A stretch of 64,000 nucleotides of DNA, taken from assembly GCF_018323985.1 (NCBI RefSeq), contig NZ_AP024590.1, positions 744,001 to 808,000 on the forward strand. The letters run 5' to 3'. Positions 31,938 through 40,627 of the stretch are shown here, one piece after another. Positions within the stretch are counted from its first letter, which is position 1, and every line of letters starts with the position of its first letter. Both the position numbers and the translations under genes were made by a program. This DNA comes from Enterobacter kobei (GTDB lineage Bacteria > Pseudomonadota > Gammaproteobacteria > Enterobacterales > Enterobacteriaceae). The notes beneath the pieces are model-generated. The model was not told the DNA's origin and made no database searches. It was given only the letters and a program-made list of their open reading frames with translations.

Positions 31938-33066
31938 AAACTGCAAACAGGTGTTAAAGCTACTCGCACGTTCGCGCAACGTGCTGGTGTCTGGTGCACC
32001 TGGCACGGGCAAGTCCAAGCTCTTGGCCGAAGTTGCTTTGGCCTTTGAAACAGCCTTTGGTCTTGCTCCTGCAGGTGGCCCACCGCAGCTCAATCCCATG
32101 GGCGGCATCCCTATTCCCCCTGCTGCTGGGGTTGTTAAAGACATTCCTGCACCCACCAAGATGGACCGCAAAGTCTTTCGGACGGTCTTCCACCAAAACT
32201 CCAAGTACCGCGATTTCTTATCGGGCATCACGCCTGCGGTCAACAAGACAGCAGGAGACCCAGACTTCACCATCGTGAAGGGGACTCTGTACCGTGCCAG
32301 TGAGCATGCGAAGGGTGCCAATGGGGCTGCACTGTTGATCATTGATGAGATCAACCGAGGTCCTGCGGTGCAGGTGTTCGGTGGTGCCATTGTGGCCATT
32401 GAGTCCGATAAACGCTTGGCCTCTGATGGGGCCAAACTTGCTGAAACGCAGTTCTTTGAAATGCTCGATCCCGTCTCTGGTGATGTGATCGAATACGCAC
32501 TGCCCCATGACCTCTATATCCTGGCTGCGATGAATCAGGCCGATGCGTCTGTGGAGCCCTTGGATGTCGCGTTCTTGCGTCGTTGGGAACCTATGCGCCT
32601 AGAGCCCGATGAGGCGGCTTTGCGGACGTTTTACGGTTTGGGTGCCAAGGGTGTCAATGCATTGCCTGATGTACCTGCCAGCGTGAACGATGCCTTGGAG
32701 GCTTCGGTGAGTGCCTGGATTGCTGTAAACGCGCAAATTGCTCTGGGCCGTGGTCCCGAGTTTCAGATCGGGCATGGTGTACTGATGTCGGATGTGAAGC
32801 CGCAAACATTGGGCCTTAATGAAGCTTTGGGCACGCTGTGTGTAGGGTGGGCGAAGGTGCGGGCACACGTGGAAGAGGTATTCTTCGGGGACACACGAGG
32901 AATTGCAGCGGCTCTTAATGCGCTGGATGGGCCAGCCTTTAATCCGTTCAAGCTCACCGAGACAACTTTTGCGGATGATTTACGCTTTCGTTTTGAAGGG
33001 CCCACGAATTTTGCTGAGAACAATATCTACGCAGCTCTCAGGGCATTTGCCAATCCGAGGGGGTAG
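31927..33066 (+). CDS. McrB-like AAA+ ATPase/GTPase
   Basis: A 379-residue AAA+ protein of the McrB/MoxR-like group. Walker A is GAPGTGKS (23-30), Walker B LLIIDEINRG (136-145), and sensor region MNQADASVEPLDVAFLRRWEP (from 202), which matches the McrB-type MNxxDxS...D.A..RR pattern. Unlike E. coli McrB there is no N-terminal DNA-binding domain, so recognition must come from another subunit. The start at 31927 gives an 11-base overlap with the previous gene; the ATG at 31888 is also possible. With the McrC-like gene three bases downstream it forms the nucleotide-driven nuclease part of the system. Confidence 0.88.
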   Translation: MVSENCKQVLKLLARSRNVLVSGAPGTGKSKLLAEVALAFETAFGLAPAGGPPQLNPMGGIPIPPAAGVVKDIPAPTKMDRKVFRTVFHQNSKYRDFLSGITPAVNKTAGDPDFTIVKGTLYRASEHAKGANGAALLIIDEINRGPAVQVFGGAIVAIESDKRLASDGAKLAETQFFEMLDPVSGDVIEYALPHDLYILAAMNQADASVEPLDVAFLRRWEPMRLEPDEAALRTFYGLGAKGVNALPDVPASVNDALEASVSAWIAVNAQIALGRGPEFQIGHGVLMSDVKPQTLGLNEALGTLCVGWAKVRAHVEEVFFGDTRGIAAALNALDGPAFNPFKLTETTFADDLRFRFEGPTNFAENNIYAALRAFANPRG

Positions 33067-33069
33067 CAC

Positions 33070-34374
33070 GTGGTGAACCCCCGAACACGGCTGTCCCTTA
33101 TTGAGTACGGTACACCCGTTGACCTGAGCCGTGCGATTGCTGAAGCGATTGGGGTGGATCGCACGAAGGCCAACAGCCTTTTATTGGAGGCTGGGAGCCG
33201 GATTGCGTCGAGCTTAAGGCTTAGCTACAACCCTATCAGTGTGGATGCCAAGGGCACACGTGCCATCGATTTTGCGGGCCTCATTCGCCTGGCACCTTCA
33301 CTGGAACTGGAAGTTGCTCCCAAGTTTTTGGGACTCGACGACACAGATGCAGCGTGGCGCGAAGATTTCTTTTTCCTCTCCACGCTTTCACGTCATGGGC
33401 GGCTCTTGGCTTCCGAACGCTTATCGGCATCAGGTGGTACCCCAAGGGATTTGTCTACGCTAGTAGCTCGTTCCATCACGAGCATGTACGAGGCCCGTAA
33501 ACGTCGGCCACTGCGCAGTTATCGTAGTGTGCGTGAAGCAGACTTCTTCATCGATGGGGATCCTGATCCGGTGGATCTCATCTTTCCTTCACCTGATGGC
33601 TTTGAGCAAGAGCTCATTCGCTTTGATCGCAAGAACGGTTGGAACGGGGATATCGTGGCAGCGGCCAGGGAGTTACTCCCTGAAGTAAGTGACCCTTCAG
33701 CCGCAAGTTCGCTGGTGCGTTTGATTGAGGACCTTTCGCCTCAGAACGTTGCTGCTAACCGTCGAAACCCCATTCCTGCACGGCACCGAGCGTGGAAGCC
33801 ACTGCATGAGCTGTCTATCGATGTGCTCGGAGGCCTGGGGCTTAACTACAAGCAGGGACAGGCCCATGCACCTGGTTACTTAGTGAATACCTGGCGCGTG
33901 TGGGAAGATCTGTTAACGGTGGCCGCACGATTGGGCTTTGGTCGCAGTGCCGTAGTGCCCCAACAGGGCTATCCCTTAGGCACTAAGATCAGGATGATTA
34001 CCGGTGCTGTGAGCAAGCTTTCAGTGTACCCAGACTGTGTAATTGAGCTCGATGGAACAAGGCCCAGGATGCTGCTGGATGCCAAGTACAAGGGCCACGT
34101 GGAGAAGGGACAGCTTCGCATCAGTGAAGCTGACATCTACGAAGCCCTGGCCTTCTCCAAGGCTACTGGATGCAACCTAGTGGCACTAGCCTATCCTGCA
34201 CAACCAAGCGATGCCCCGCAGCCCGTAGGGACGTGCACTGTCTTTGAAAAGGCTGTGGTGGATGCCGTGCAAATCGTGGGCATTCAGATCGAGAGCCGCC
34301 TGATTTCTAGGGCGGGAGCTCTCAGATTATTTGCCGCAAACATGGCTGCTGGGGTTACAGCAGCCTTTGTGTGA
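33070..34374 (+). CDS. McrC-like nuclease subunit
   Basis: A 434-residue protein with McrC architecture: an N-terminal beta-rich region (about 1-110, LELEVAPKFLGLDD), a helical middle, and a C-terminal PD-(D/E)xK nuclease. Catalytic residues visible are Glu279 (WRVWED), Asp322 (VYPDCVI) and Asp337/Lys339 (LLDAKYKG). It starts with GTG at 33070 or 33073. McrC stimulates the McrB motor and cuts DNA. In this operon two adenine methylases presumably protect self DNA, so the pair acts as a modification-sensitive but conventional restriction enzyme, an arrangement like LlaJI-type systems. It is the last gene before the right transposon end. Confidence 0.87.
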   Translation: MVNPRTRLSLIEYGTPVDLSRAIAEAIGVDRTKANSLLLEAGSRIASSLRLSYNPISVDAKGTRAIDFAGLIRLAPSLELEVAPKFLGLDDTDAAWREDFFFLSTLSRHGRLLASERLSASGGTPRDLSTLVARSITSMYEARKRRPLRSYRSVREADFFIDGDPDPVDLIFPSPDGFEQELIRFDRKNGWNGDIVAAARELLPEVSDPSAASSLVRLIEDLSPQNVAANRRNPIPARHRAWKPLHELSIDVLGGLGLNYKQGQAHAPGYLVNTWRVWEDLLTVAARLGFGRSAVVPQQGYPLGTKIRMITGAVSKLSVYPDCVIELDGTRPRMLLDAKYKGHVEKGQLRISEADIYEALAFSKATGCNLVALAYPAQPSDAPQPVGTCTVFEKAVVDAVQIVGIQIESRLISRAGALRLFAANMAAGVTAAFV

Positions 34375-34694
34375 TTGATTCAAGGGCTTCTTCCTAACAG
34401 ATTTAGCGATGGTTGATTTTACATTTAGGGGCGGTCTGAAAACGTTTAACATTGTCGGCAGCCAGGAGCTTGACTGCGCCATAACAGCAGGTTAAGTAGT
34501 TCCAAGCGTTGGCGTACCAGTATGCCTTTAAGGCTTTCTAATCGCTAAGTATGAAACTTTATTTCTACGGATCCGACCGGCAGGTGCGCCCGGCCTCTGG
34601 TTTAGGATGATAACCCCTCCTTTTTCGAACAAAAAAACACCGATCCAGGCGGCTTTTGCCGTTAGTTAGTATTAAACTTTATTTTCATCCCGCA
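34375..34694. other. Right-end region of Tn7-like element, non-coding
   Basis: The 320 bases after the McrC-like gene hold no convincing gene. Two inverted copies of the end repeat are visible (34553-34566 and 34673-34686), the outer one belonging to the terminus itself. Density and spacing differ from the left end, as in Tn7, where the two ends are asymmetric. Confidence 0.6.
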
Positions 34695-34699
34695 CGAGG

Positions 34700-35336
34700 C
34701 GCGGACATTTCATAAATGATTTGATGGGTATTACTTCACCGGGATTACGATCCTCTATCAGGTTAAACATATTATCCCTGCCATGAACTCTGCATCAGCC
34801 ATCTGGTGTATGCTGCGTAAGTCAAAAAGGATGAATCGCCACGGGTTTAACAGTCACCTGGAAGGCGTCAGTCCGGAGGCCTTCGAAAAGGCCTCACCGT
34901 GAGGACAGATACTGTCTGCGGAAGCGGGGGCATTCCAAAGTGCCTGCTGCTGATCATCAAAACTTCAGCCACTGCCCGGTTTAGTCCGCCCCCGGATCCT
35001 CCTCAGACCGAGCCGTCAGTCCGACTGCGCTATGGGCCCTAACCCAAAACTGAAGTTCGCGCACCTACGCAAAATCTGTAATTACTCGACTGTTTAGCTG
35101 AGCCAAATTTTACGTATGAGCGTAGTTTTCAGCCCCGTTTTTCTCAGATTAAGCGACCAAAACAGTTTTCACACGGCTTGGGCACGCAGCGGTCAGTCAG
35201 AACAGGTAAAGCAGTGGGAAAGGAAAATTCTAAACTTGCAGATTAATTTTTGAGTTCTGAAAATGAGTTTATTGCGGCTTTTATGAACGGCCGCGGGCAC
35301 GCTGACAGACGATTCAGTCTGACGGAGTCCCGATTC
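34700..35336 (+). other. ICE leader region with tandem hairpins
   Basis: This 637-base stretch lies between the element's right target duplication and the TIGR03757 gene and has no convincing gene. Three adjacent hairpins are visible: GAGGCCTT-CGAA-AAGGCCTC (34876-34895), CCTCA-CCG-TGAGG (34892-34904), which shares bases with the first, and GACAG-ATA-CTGTC (about 34904-34916). The rest is AT-rich near 35080-35150 and probably holds the promoter of the second transfer operon; I cannot name a promoter with confidence. Confidence 0.45.
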
Positions 35337-35735
35337 ATGAAACTGACCCCTCTTGTTTTCCTGCCGGCTCTGCTGCCGGCATTCGCACTGGCCGGCACGG
35401 TCTTCTTCACCGACAGTCAACATCTGCCGACAAATCTGCCGCCGGACGTGCCGGTGGTCCTTCTTGATGGTCCTGACCGGCTGCAGGCCGACATGTTCGG
35501 GGAATTGCCTGCAGACCCGCAGCAGGCCGAAGCACAGGTCAGGCAGATTATGACGTCTCCTGCCTGGCAACAAAAACAGCTGCAACTAAACGATTCTTAT
35601 CGGCAGGTGGTCCGGGCCTGGGAGCTGGGCATCAAAAAAGTGCCGGCTGTGGTATTTGATGACCGCGATGTGGTGTACGGCACCACGGATGTGGCCGTGG
35701 CCACTTCCCTGCGTAACCGGGGAGGTGGTCAGTGA
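35337..35735 (+). CDS. TIGR03757 (PFL_4709-like) ICE protein
   Basis: A 132-residue exported protein with signal peptide LTPLVFLPALLPAFALA and a thioredoxin-like periplasmic domain (GTVFFTDSQH; IKKVPAVVFDDRDVVYGTTD), as in TrbC/TraW-type proteins. It is TIGR03757. The ATG at 35337 is chosen because it is preceded by GGAG at a good distance and begins a clean signal peptide; the earlier in-frame ATG at 35250 is not. It overlaps the TIGR03756 gene by four bases and starts the second part of the transfer cluster. Confidence 0.85.
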   Translation: MKLTPLVFLPALLPAFALAGTVFFTDSQHLPTNLPPDVPVVLLDGPDRLQADMFGELPADPQQAEAQVRQIMTSPAWQQKQLQLNDSYRQVVRAWELGIKKVPAVVFDDRDVVYGTTDVAVATSLRNRGGGQ

Positions 35736-36724
35736 ATACAAAACCTTCCCGCATCAGAACCACGGTGTGCTCGCTGGCGGTTGCCACGGTACTGGGTACG
35801 GCAACCGCGCCGGCAGCTATTGCAGCACTTAACACCGCGCAGATTATTGCCAGCGCCGTGTCGCAAAACTGTATCAGCTGGCGTGTGAGTGGCATCTGTT
35901 ACTGGCTGTTCTGCACCCCCTTTGGCTGCAAGGTGCGCACATCGGTCAAAGTCACCCACTTCATTCCTCAGACAGTCGTTTCGACCTATGTCGCTCCGGG
36001 CGGCAACCCGTGGCAGGAAATGGCGTTTGTCAGCCAGACCGCCGGCGGGTTAGAGAGTGCTGTGACCAGCGGGCTTTCCGGTGTTTCTGCCGGAGGAGCC
36101 AATCCGGCCGACATGAAAAATCCCGGCCAGCGCAAGTCTGCCGTCCGTTTCAAATATGCCGATGCGATTGGCCACCCGGCCACCTCCCTGATTGGCGGCA
36201 GTATTCCGGGCTATTCCTGTGATACCGCAGCCACCCCGTTAATGCCTTACTTCCTGAGTACGCTGGATTCGGCGGCCTGGCGCACGGGCGTGCCGGAGTC
36301 CCTCTATCCGGAGGCGCTTGTGCCCGGCCAGCGGGAAATCGGCAGTCAGGCCGCAGCAAATATGTGGGGCAACGTCTATCCCCGTTCGGGGTTTGTCAGC
36401 CAGACCGATGATGATAAAGCCTCTGCCGTGGTGGCACAGCGTGTCGCAGACATTATCACCCGCGCCGGGCAGCCGCATGTGTATCAGGTGCTCAAAGGCA
36501 ACCGTCATGACGGGTACTGGCCACCGGGCGAGGTTAAGGAAAACACCGGCACACGCAATCACAAATGGCAGCGGCTGGCCCCCCACATGACACAGTCATG
36601 TGCCGTCTTCCCGGACGGGAGCCACACCGCCGCGAGCGACAACAACGAAGCCTTTGCGTTCTGGCAGCCCTACAGCTGCTGCAAACGACGCGGGCAGACA
36701 TTTCTGGGCAGCACTGATATCTGA
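35732..36724 (+). CDS. TIGR03756 (TraU-like) ICE protein
   Basis: A 330-residue exported, cysteine-containing protein. The signal peptide runs to about residue 33 (...APAAIAA), followed by the conserved QNCISWRVSGICYWLFCTPFGCKVRTS region (residues about 44-72, Cys-rich) typical of TraU-like TIGR03756 proteins. Further cysteines near the C-terminus (YSCCKRRG) suggest disulfide stabilisation. TraU-type proteins are needed for mating-pair stabilisation or DNA transfer. It is translationally coupled to both neighbours. Confidence 0.87.
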   Translation: MNTKPSRIRTTVCSLAVATVLGTATAPAAIAALNTAQIIASAVSQNCISWRVSGICYWLFCTPFGCKVRTSVKVTHFIPQTVVSTYVAPGGNPWQEMAFVSQTAGGLESAVTSGLSGVSAGGANPADMKNPGQRKSAVRFKYADAIGHPATSLIGGSIPGYSCDTAATPLMPYFLSTLDSAAWRTGVPESLYPEALVPGQREIGSQAAANMWGNVYPRSGFVSQTDDDKASAVVAQRVADIITRAGQPHVYQVLKGNRHDGYWPPGEVKENTGTRNHKWQRLAPHMTQSCAVFPDGSHTAASDNNEAFAFWQPYSCCKRRGQTFLGSTDI

Positions 36725-38199
36725 TGAGGAAAACCGTGAAAAAAACACCTTCATTTTCAGCCGCTCGCGTAAGCCTGCTGCTGACCGGCTCCCTGCTGAA
36801 CGTCCTCCCGGCCGCGCACGCAGCCGATGATGACAATACCATCCTGGGCATGTCCCTGCCGCAGGTGAACAACAGCGCCATCGGTTACGGCAAGTCCGTG
36901 GATGGGGCGGTGTCAGACAAACTGTTCTACACCCTCGGCGGCGGCTCGGTCATTTCCCAGCCGGCCACGCGCGGCAATATGCAGAAGCTGGGGCTGAATA
37001 CCGGCTGGAGCAGTGACCTGATGTGCGGCAATTTTGACCTGAAAACCACCGTCGGCAACCAGCTCAACGGCGTCACATCAGGCTTTAAAAACCTGATGGG
37101 CGACGTGATTCAGGGGGCCACCGGCGCGGTGGCCAGTCTGCCGGCGATGGTCATTCAGCGGGCCAACCCCGGTCTGTATGACATGCTCACAAACGGCGTG
37201 CTTCAGGCCAATGTGTCATTCGACAAGGCGCAGCTCAACTGCCAGAACATGGCGAAAAAGATGATGGACTTCAGCGACAGCAGTAACTGGACGCAGCAGG
37301 CCATGATGGATGAATACAAGTCTGTTGTGAACAGCGGAGACACTGACGCGGTTCGTGCAGATGAGGCGGGGCGGAAAGTCACCGGCACGTCGGGCAATAA
37401 CTGGATTGGCGGTCAGAAACGTGGGGGGGCGGGGCAGCCCGCCATCCGTGTCACCCATGACCTTGTTGCTGCCGGCTACAACATGATGAACGGTCTGCCT
37501 GTCACCGCTAATTCGACTGTCGGCGAAAGCAGCTGTAACGGTGGCGCATGCTCTAAATTCGGCAGCGCGGAAGAGGCGGCGGCCATGACCGTGAAGGTGC
37601 TGGGCGATCGTTCGATGCGCACCTGTGCCAACGCGAGCGAATGTACCAGCGGTGATGCGGATGACCAGCCCGGTACGACCGTTGCCGGCACCGGCTTTGC
37701 CCCACTGCTGGAAGAGGCAACCAAAGCCAACGCTGAGCAGCTGGTCAGGCTCGTCAACGGTACGGAAAAGCCCACGGCCGCGAATCTGGCGAAGCTGAAA
37801 ACAGGCGGACTGCCGGTGACGGCCGGCGTGATTAAAGCCCTGCAGCGTGATCCGGATAACGCGGCCCTGACCGCCCGCCTTGCAGGCGAGCTGGCCATGT
37901 CTGACACGGTGGAAACGGCGCTGCTGATGCGTCGCATGATGGTTACCGGTATGTCGGAGCCGAATGCTGCCGCTCAGCCAAAGGCCATTGATACCGCCGG
38001 CCAGCGTATTGAGGCGCTGGATCGGGAAATCGCGGCGCTGAAAAACGAGATGGAGATGAAGCGTGAACTGTCACGTAATTCGGTGCTGACCATTATCGAC
38101 AGGGAGAACCAGCGCGTCGAAACCAACCCGCAGACCCAGTCTGATGACAATACCGACAGTCGCTTCAACCAGATGGCAGCGCCGCAGTCGGCTGAATGA
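36724..38199 (+). CDS. TIGR03755 (TraH-like) ICE protein
   Basis: A 491-residue exported protein with signal peptide ending about residue 36 (LPAAHA). The mature part has repeated Asn/Gly-rich and cysteine-containing stretches (WSSDLMCGNFDLKTTVGNQLNG; SSCNGGACSKFG; CANASECTSG) and a C-terminal coiled coil at about 415-455 (IEALDREIAALKNEMEMKREL). This matches the TraH-like TIGR03755 family, which works with TraU-type proteins. The gene starts one base before the end of TIGR03756 and is followed by a small membrane gene. Confidence 0.85.
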   Translation: MRKTVKKTPSFSAARVSLLLTGSLLNVLPAAHAADDDNTILGMSLPQVNNSAIGYGKSVDGAVSDKLFYTLGGGSVISQPATRGNMQKLGLNTGWSSDLMCGNFDLKTTVGNQLNGVTSGFKNLMGDVIQGATGAVASLPAMVIQRANPGLYDMLTNGVLQANVSFDKAQLNCQNMAKKMMDFSDSSNWTQQAMMDEYKSVVNSGDTDAVRADEAGRKVTGTSGNNWIGGQKRGGAGQPAIRVTHDLVAAGYNMMNGLPVTANSTVGESSCNGGACSKFGSAEEAAAMTVKVLGDRSMRTCANASECTSGDADDQPGTTVAGTGFAPLLEEATKANAEQLVRLVNGTEKPTAANLAKLKTGGLPVTAGVIKALQRDPDNAALTARLAGELAMSDTVETALLMRRMMVTGMSEPNAAAQPKAIDTAGQRIEALDREIAALKNEMEMKRELSRNSVLTIIDRENQRVETNPQTQSDDNTDSRFNQMAAPQSAE

Positions 38200-38209
38200 G
38201 GGAATAAGG

Positions 38210-38548
38210 ATGCGTAAAAAAACGACTGTCAGGAAAGTCCTGACCCGTGCCGGCATTTTCCTCGCCTGCATGGCGCTGTTCATGGTGGTCTCACTGATGG
38301 TGGCTGACACCGCCATGAAACATCCGACTGAAGCTGCTGCATTCCGGAGCTGGATGCAGTCGACGCGCTACGGCTGGCTGATATGGCGACTGGCGCTGTA
38401 TGCGCTGGTTGCGTGGGGCCTCTTGAAAATCCGGCATGCGCCGGGTTTGCAAGAGTCGTACAGGCGACCACTGCTGCGCATCAGTGTGGTCAGTGTACTT
38501 TTTATCGCGTTATGTGAGTACGCGATGTTTACCGGTCCGGGAGCCTGA
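38210..38548 (+). CDS. Small membrane protein between TIGR03755 and TraG
   Basis: A 112-residue membrane protein with three predicted transmembrane helices (residues about 13-34, 58-76 and 91-108) and a basic N-terminus (RKKTTVRKVLTRA). The ATG at 38210 follows GGAATAAGG. I know no named family, but a short membrane gene is regularly found at this place in PFGI-1 clusters. It ends two bases before the TraG-N gene. Confidence 0.65.
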   Translation: MRKKTTVRKVLTRAGIFLACMALFMVVSLMVADTAMKHPTEAAAFRSWMQSTRYGWLIWRLALYALVAWGLLKIRHAPGLQESYRRPLLRISVVSVLFIALCEYAMFTGPGA

Positions 38549-38550
38549 AG

Positions 38551-40059
38551 ATGACGACAAACAGCTATCTTGAGTATTTTCTCACGCTGCTCGGCTGGGT
38601 GATCAATAACGGCCTGTGGAATGTCCTGCTGAGTACCGGGCTTTTTGTCCTGCCGCTGGCGTTTAAGGTGGTGGGGGTTTGGCTCAGGGTCCGCGAAGAG
38701 GGGGAGGATGAAGGCAACAAGGGGATGCTGTCGTTGCCCCGTATCGAGAACGCGCTGTATGCCGGTTTCCTGGTGATGATTGCCTGCTGCGTACCGCTGA
38801 TTAATGTCAGCCTCAGTACGATGCAGTACGACACAACCCGGGCAAAGAGCTGTGGTGTGTGGACGCCAAAAGCGCCGGATGAAAGCGGCTATGCCGGCGT
38901 GGTCACCAGTCTCAACGGCCAGACGGCTGCAGCACCGGTATGGTGGGTGCTGATTCATAAACTCTCAAAAGGGGTAACCCAGGCAGCCGTGGCGACCATT
39001 CCCTGCCGCCCTGACATGCGCCAGATCCGCTTTGAAGTGCAGCATACGCGTATCGACAACAAAGCGCTGGCGCAGGAACTGCAGGACTTCACCAACGACT
39101 GCTATTCGGTTGCGTTGTATCTGTGGAAGCAACAGGATCAGGGCCAGACAAAGGACAAAACCACGCTGCGTGATATCGAATGGATTGGCAGCAGTACATT
39201 CCTGAGCCGGTATTATCCTTCGTTGCAGTCCAAACTGCCCCGGGCTGCGTTCCCGTGGACCGACAGCCGGGACAGCGGCCGGCCCAATACAGGAAGAGGA
39301 GGCTATCCCACCTGCAGCGAGTGGTGGAGCAGTACGGACACCGGACTGAAAGCACGGGTGAAGGACCAGGCCGACCCCGATATGTGGCTGCGTATCTCGG
39401 CCGCAATGAAAATGTCAGGCTTTAACGACAGTGACTATCAGGAAGCCGTCATCCGTCGTCTGGTCAGCCCGGAAAGCCTGACGGTCTCACAGAATGGTCA
39501 CGTGTATGCCGGCTATGGCGGCAACGCCGATTTTACCCTGGATAATGCCGCGGCGCGCGTGGCCTCCATTGGCGGTACGGCCCTCGGCAGTCTGGCCGCG
39601 TTCCCGGCGTTCGATGCGATGCGGCAGGCGCTGCCAATGGTGCAGGCCATCCTGCTGATGGCAATATATGTCATGCTGCCGCTGATCCTGGCATTTGCGG
39701 CCTACGAATTCAAAACCGTTATTACGCTGACCTTTGTGATATTTGCTCTTAACTTCCTGACATTCTGGTGGGAACTGGCGCGCTGGCTCGACAGCTGGTT
39801 GTTAACCGCGTTGTACAGTTCAGACACTCACAGCCGCTTTAATATGGCAGGGCTGCAGAACAGTACCGATGACCTTATTATGAATCTGGTTATGGGAGCG
39901 ATGTTTATTGTACTGCCTGCCGTTTGGTTAGGAGCATTATCTTGGGCGGGAGTAAGAATAGGCGATGTAATCTCTGGGGCACTTAAAACTGGGGTTGCTA
40001 AACCTCAAGAAACCGGGGGAGCAGCTGTAGATTCAGTTAAAAAAAGTGTTCGTTTATAA
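38551..40059 (+). CDS. TraG N-terminal-domain transfer protein
   Basis: A 502-residue polytopic membrane protein of the TraG-N type: hydrophobic segments at about 22-42, 70-90, 355-378, 385-408 and 440-475, and a large periplasmic domain between about 92 and 350 with several cysteines (AKSCGVWTPKAPDESGYAGV region; TIPCRPDMRQIRFEV). TraG-N proteins act in mating-pair stabilisation and entry exclusion. The last 50 codons (from about 39900) switch to AT-rich codons although the protein still aligns with the family end (GALSWAGVRIGDVISGALK), pointing to a recombination junction inside the gene. Confidence 0.85.
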   Translation: MTTNSYLEYFLTLLGWVINNGLWNVLLSTGLFVLPLAFKVVGVWLRVREEGEDEGNKGMLSLPRIENALYAGFLVMIACCVPLINVSLSTMQYDTTRAKSCGVWTPKAPDESGYAGVVTSLNGQTAAAPVWWVLIHKLSKGVTQAAVATIPCRPDMRQIRFEVQHTRIDNKALAQELQDFTNDCYSVALYLWKQQDQGQTKDKTTLRDIEWIGSSTFLSRYYPSLQSKLPRAAFPWTDSRDSGRPNTGRGGYPTCSEWWSSTDTGLKARVKDQADPDMWLRISAAMKMSGFNDSDYQEAVIRRLVSPESLTVSQNGHVYAGYGGNADFTLDNAAARVASIGGTALGSLAAFPAFDAMRQALPMVQAILLMAIYVMLPLILAFAAYEFKTVITLTFVIFALNFLTFWWELARWLDSWLLTALYSSDTHSRFNMAGLQNSTDDLIMNLVMGAMFIVLPAVWLGALSWAGVRIGDVISGALKTGVAKPQETGGAAVDSVKKSVRL

Positions 40060-40065
40060 TGGCAT

Positions 40066-40095
40066 ATTAAGCGAGGCGTGAATGCCTCGCTTAAT
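40066..40095. terminator. Bidirectional terminator after traG-like gene
   Basis: ATTAAGCGAGGC and GCCTCGCTTAAT form a perfect 12-bp stem with a GTGAAT loop. It sits between two convergent genes, TraG-N (+) and the DUF3742-like gene (-), and the symmetric AT flanks let it work in both directions. Confidence 0.8.
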
Positions 40096-40468
40096 CTAGT
40101 TTCTCAGACGTAATGTCATCAGAACCCGTATAATAACCATATCCATCTTTACCATATCTGTAACCGGGGCCTGTGCTTGAATCATCATCGTCAGGAGCTG
40201 ACGAGCTGACATTTTTTGCAATGAAGGTGATACATAAAAGAAAGATCAGGCATGCGGAGATCACAAAACCCACTGTCAAAAGCCCTGCTAGAGTGCCGGC
40301 AAAAACCAGAATCAAGGGTATATGGCCAATCCATGTAGGTATTCTATTTTTCTTTGCCAATGTTACGCAAATTTTATCAAGATTCAGGAGATTAACTTTC
40401 ATTTGCTTATAAAGGATTGCAAGTCTTGCTCCACGATTCCAAGCTCGATTTTTTTGAGATTGAGGCAT
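40091..40468 (-). CDS. DUF3742-like ICE membrane protein
   Basis: A 125-residue protein, convergent with TraG-N. It has a basic N-terminus, two adjacent transmembrane helices at about residues 48-85 (IGHIPLILVFAGTLAGLL; VGFVISACLIFLLCITFI), and an acidic, Gly/Tyr-rich tail (YRYGKDGYGYYTGSDD). Gene order and the tail resemble DUF3742 proteins, which follow traG on the opposite strand in related elements. The start at 40468 is chosen because GGAGG lies just upstream; a longer frame begins at 40531. The gene is AT-rich like the following accessory zone. Function unknown. Confidence 0.6.
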   Translation of the reverse strand: MPQSQKNRAWNRGARLAILYKQMKVNLLNLDKICVTLAKKNRIPTWIGHIPLILVFAGTLAGLLTVGFVISACLIFLLCITFIAKNVSSSAPDDDDSSTGPGYRYGKDGYGYYTGSDDITSEKLD

Positions 40469-40627
40469 TACATTCCTCCATACTAGGTAAGCCTTAAAGA
40501 CCACTATAGCCATAGCCGATTTTTTGTGCAATTAACAAGGGCTATTAGTATCCTGTAATAGCCCCCGTTTAAACCGGACACTTCACCAGTAAGACATAGG
40601 CATAGAGCTATGTTTAAGGAGTGTCCT

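Larger units (their letters stand above)
27493..34694. mobile_element. Tn7-like element without transposase, RM cargo
   Basis: Left end TGTGGGATGAAAATAAAGTT and right end (complement) TGCGGGATGAAAATAAAGTT agree at all but one base over 20 bp. The 5 bp outside both ends are identical: CGAGG at 27488-27492 and 34695-34699, a perfect target duplication of the length made by Tn7. Subterminal repeats of the GAAAATAAAGTTTC type lie at 27501-27514 and 27521-27534 (20-bp spacing) on the left, and inverted at 34673-34686 and 34553-34566 on the right, like TnsB-binding sites. None of tnsA-tnsE is inside, so it must have been moved by enzymes supplied in trans or has lost them. The cargo is a regulator and a restriction-modification cluster. 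Confidence 0.85.

Noticed and set aside
35250..35336. Longer N-terminus for the TIGR03757 protein
   Set aside because: The extra 29 residues are polar and would hide the signal peptide; the ATG at 35337 has the ribosome site.
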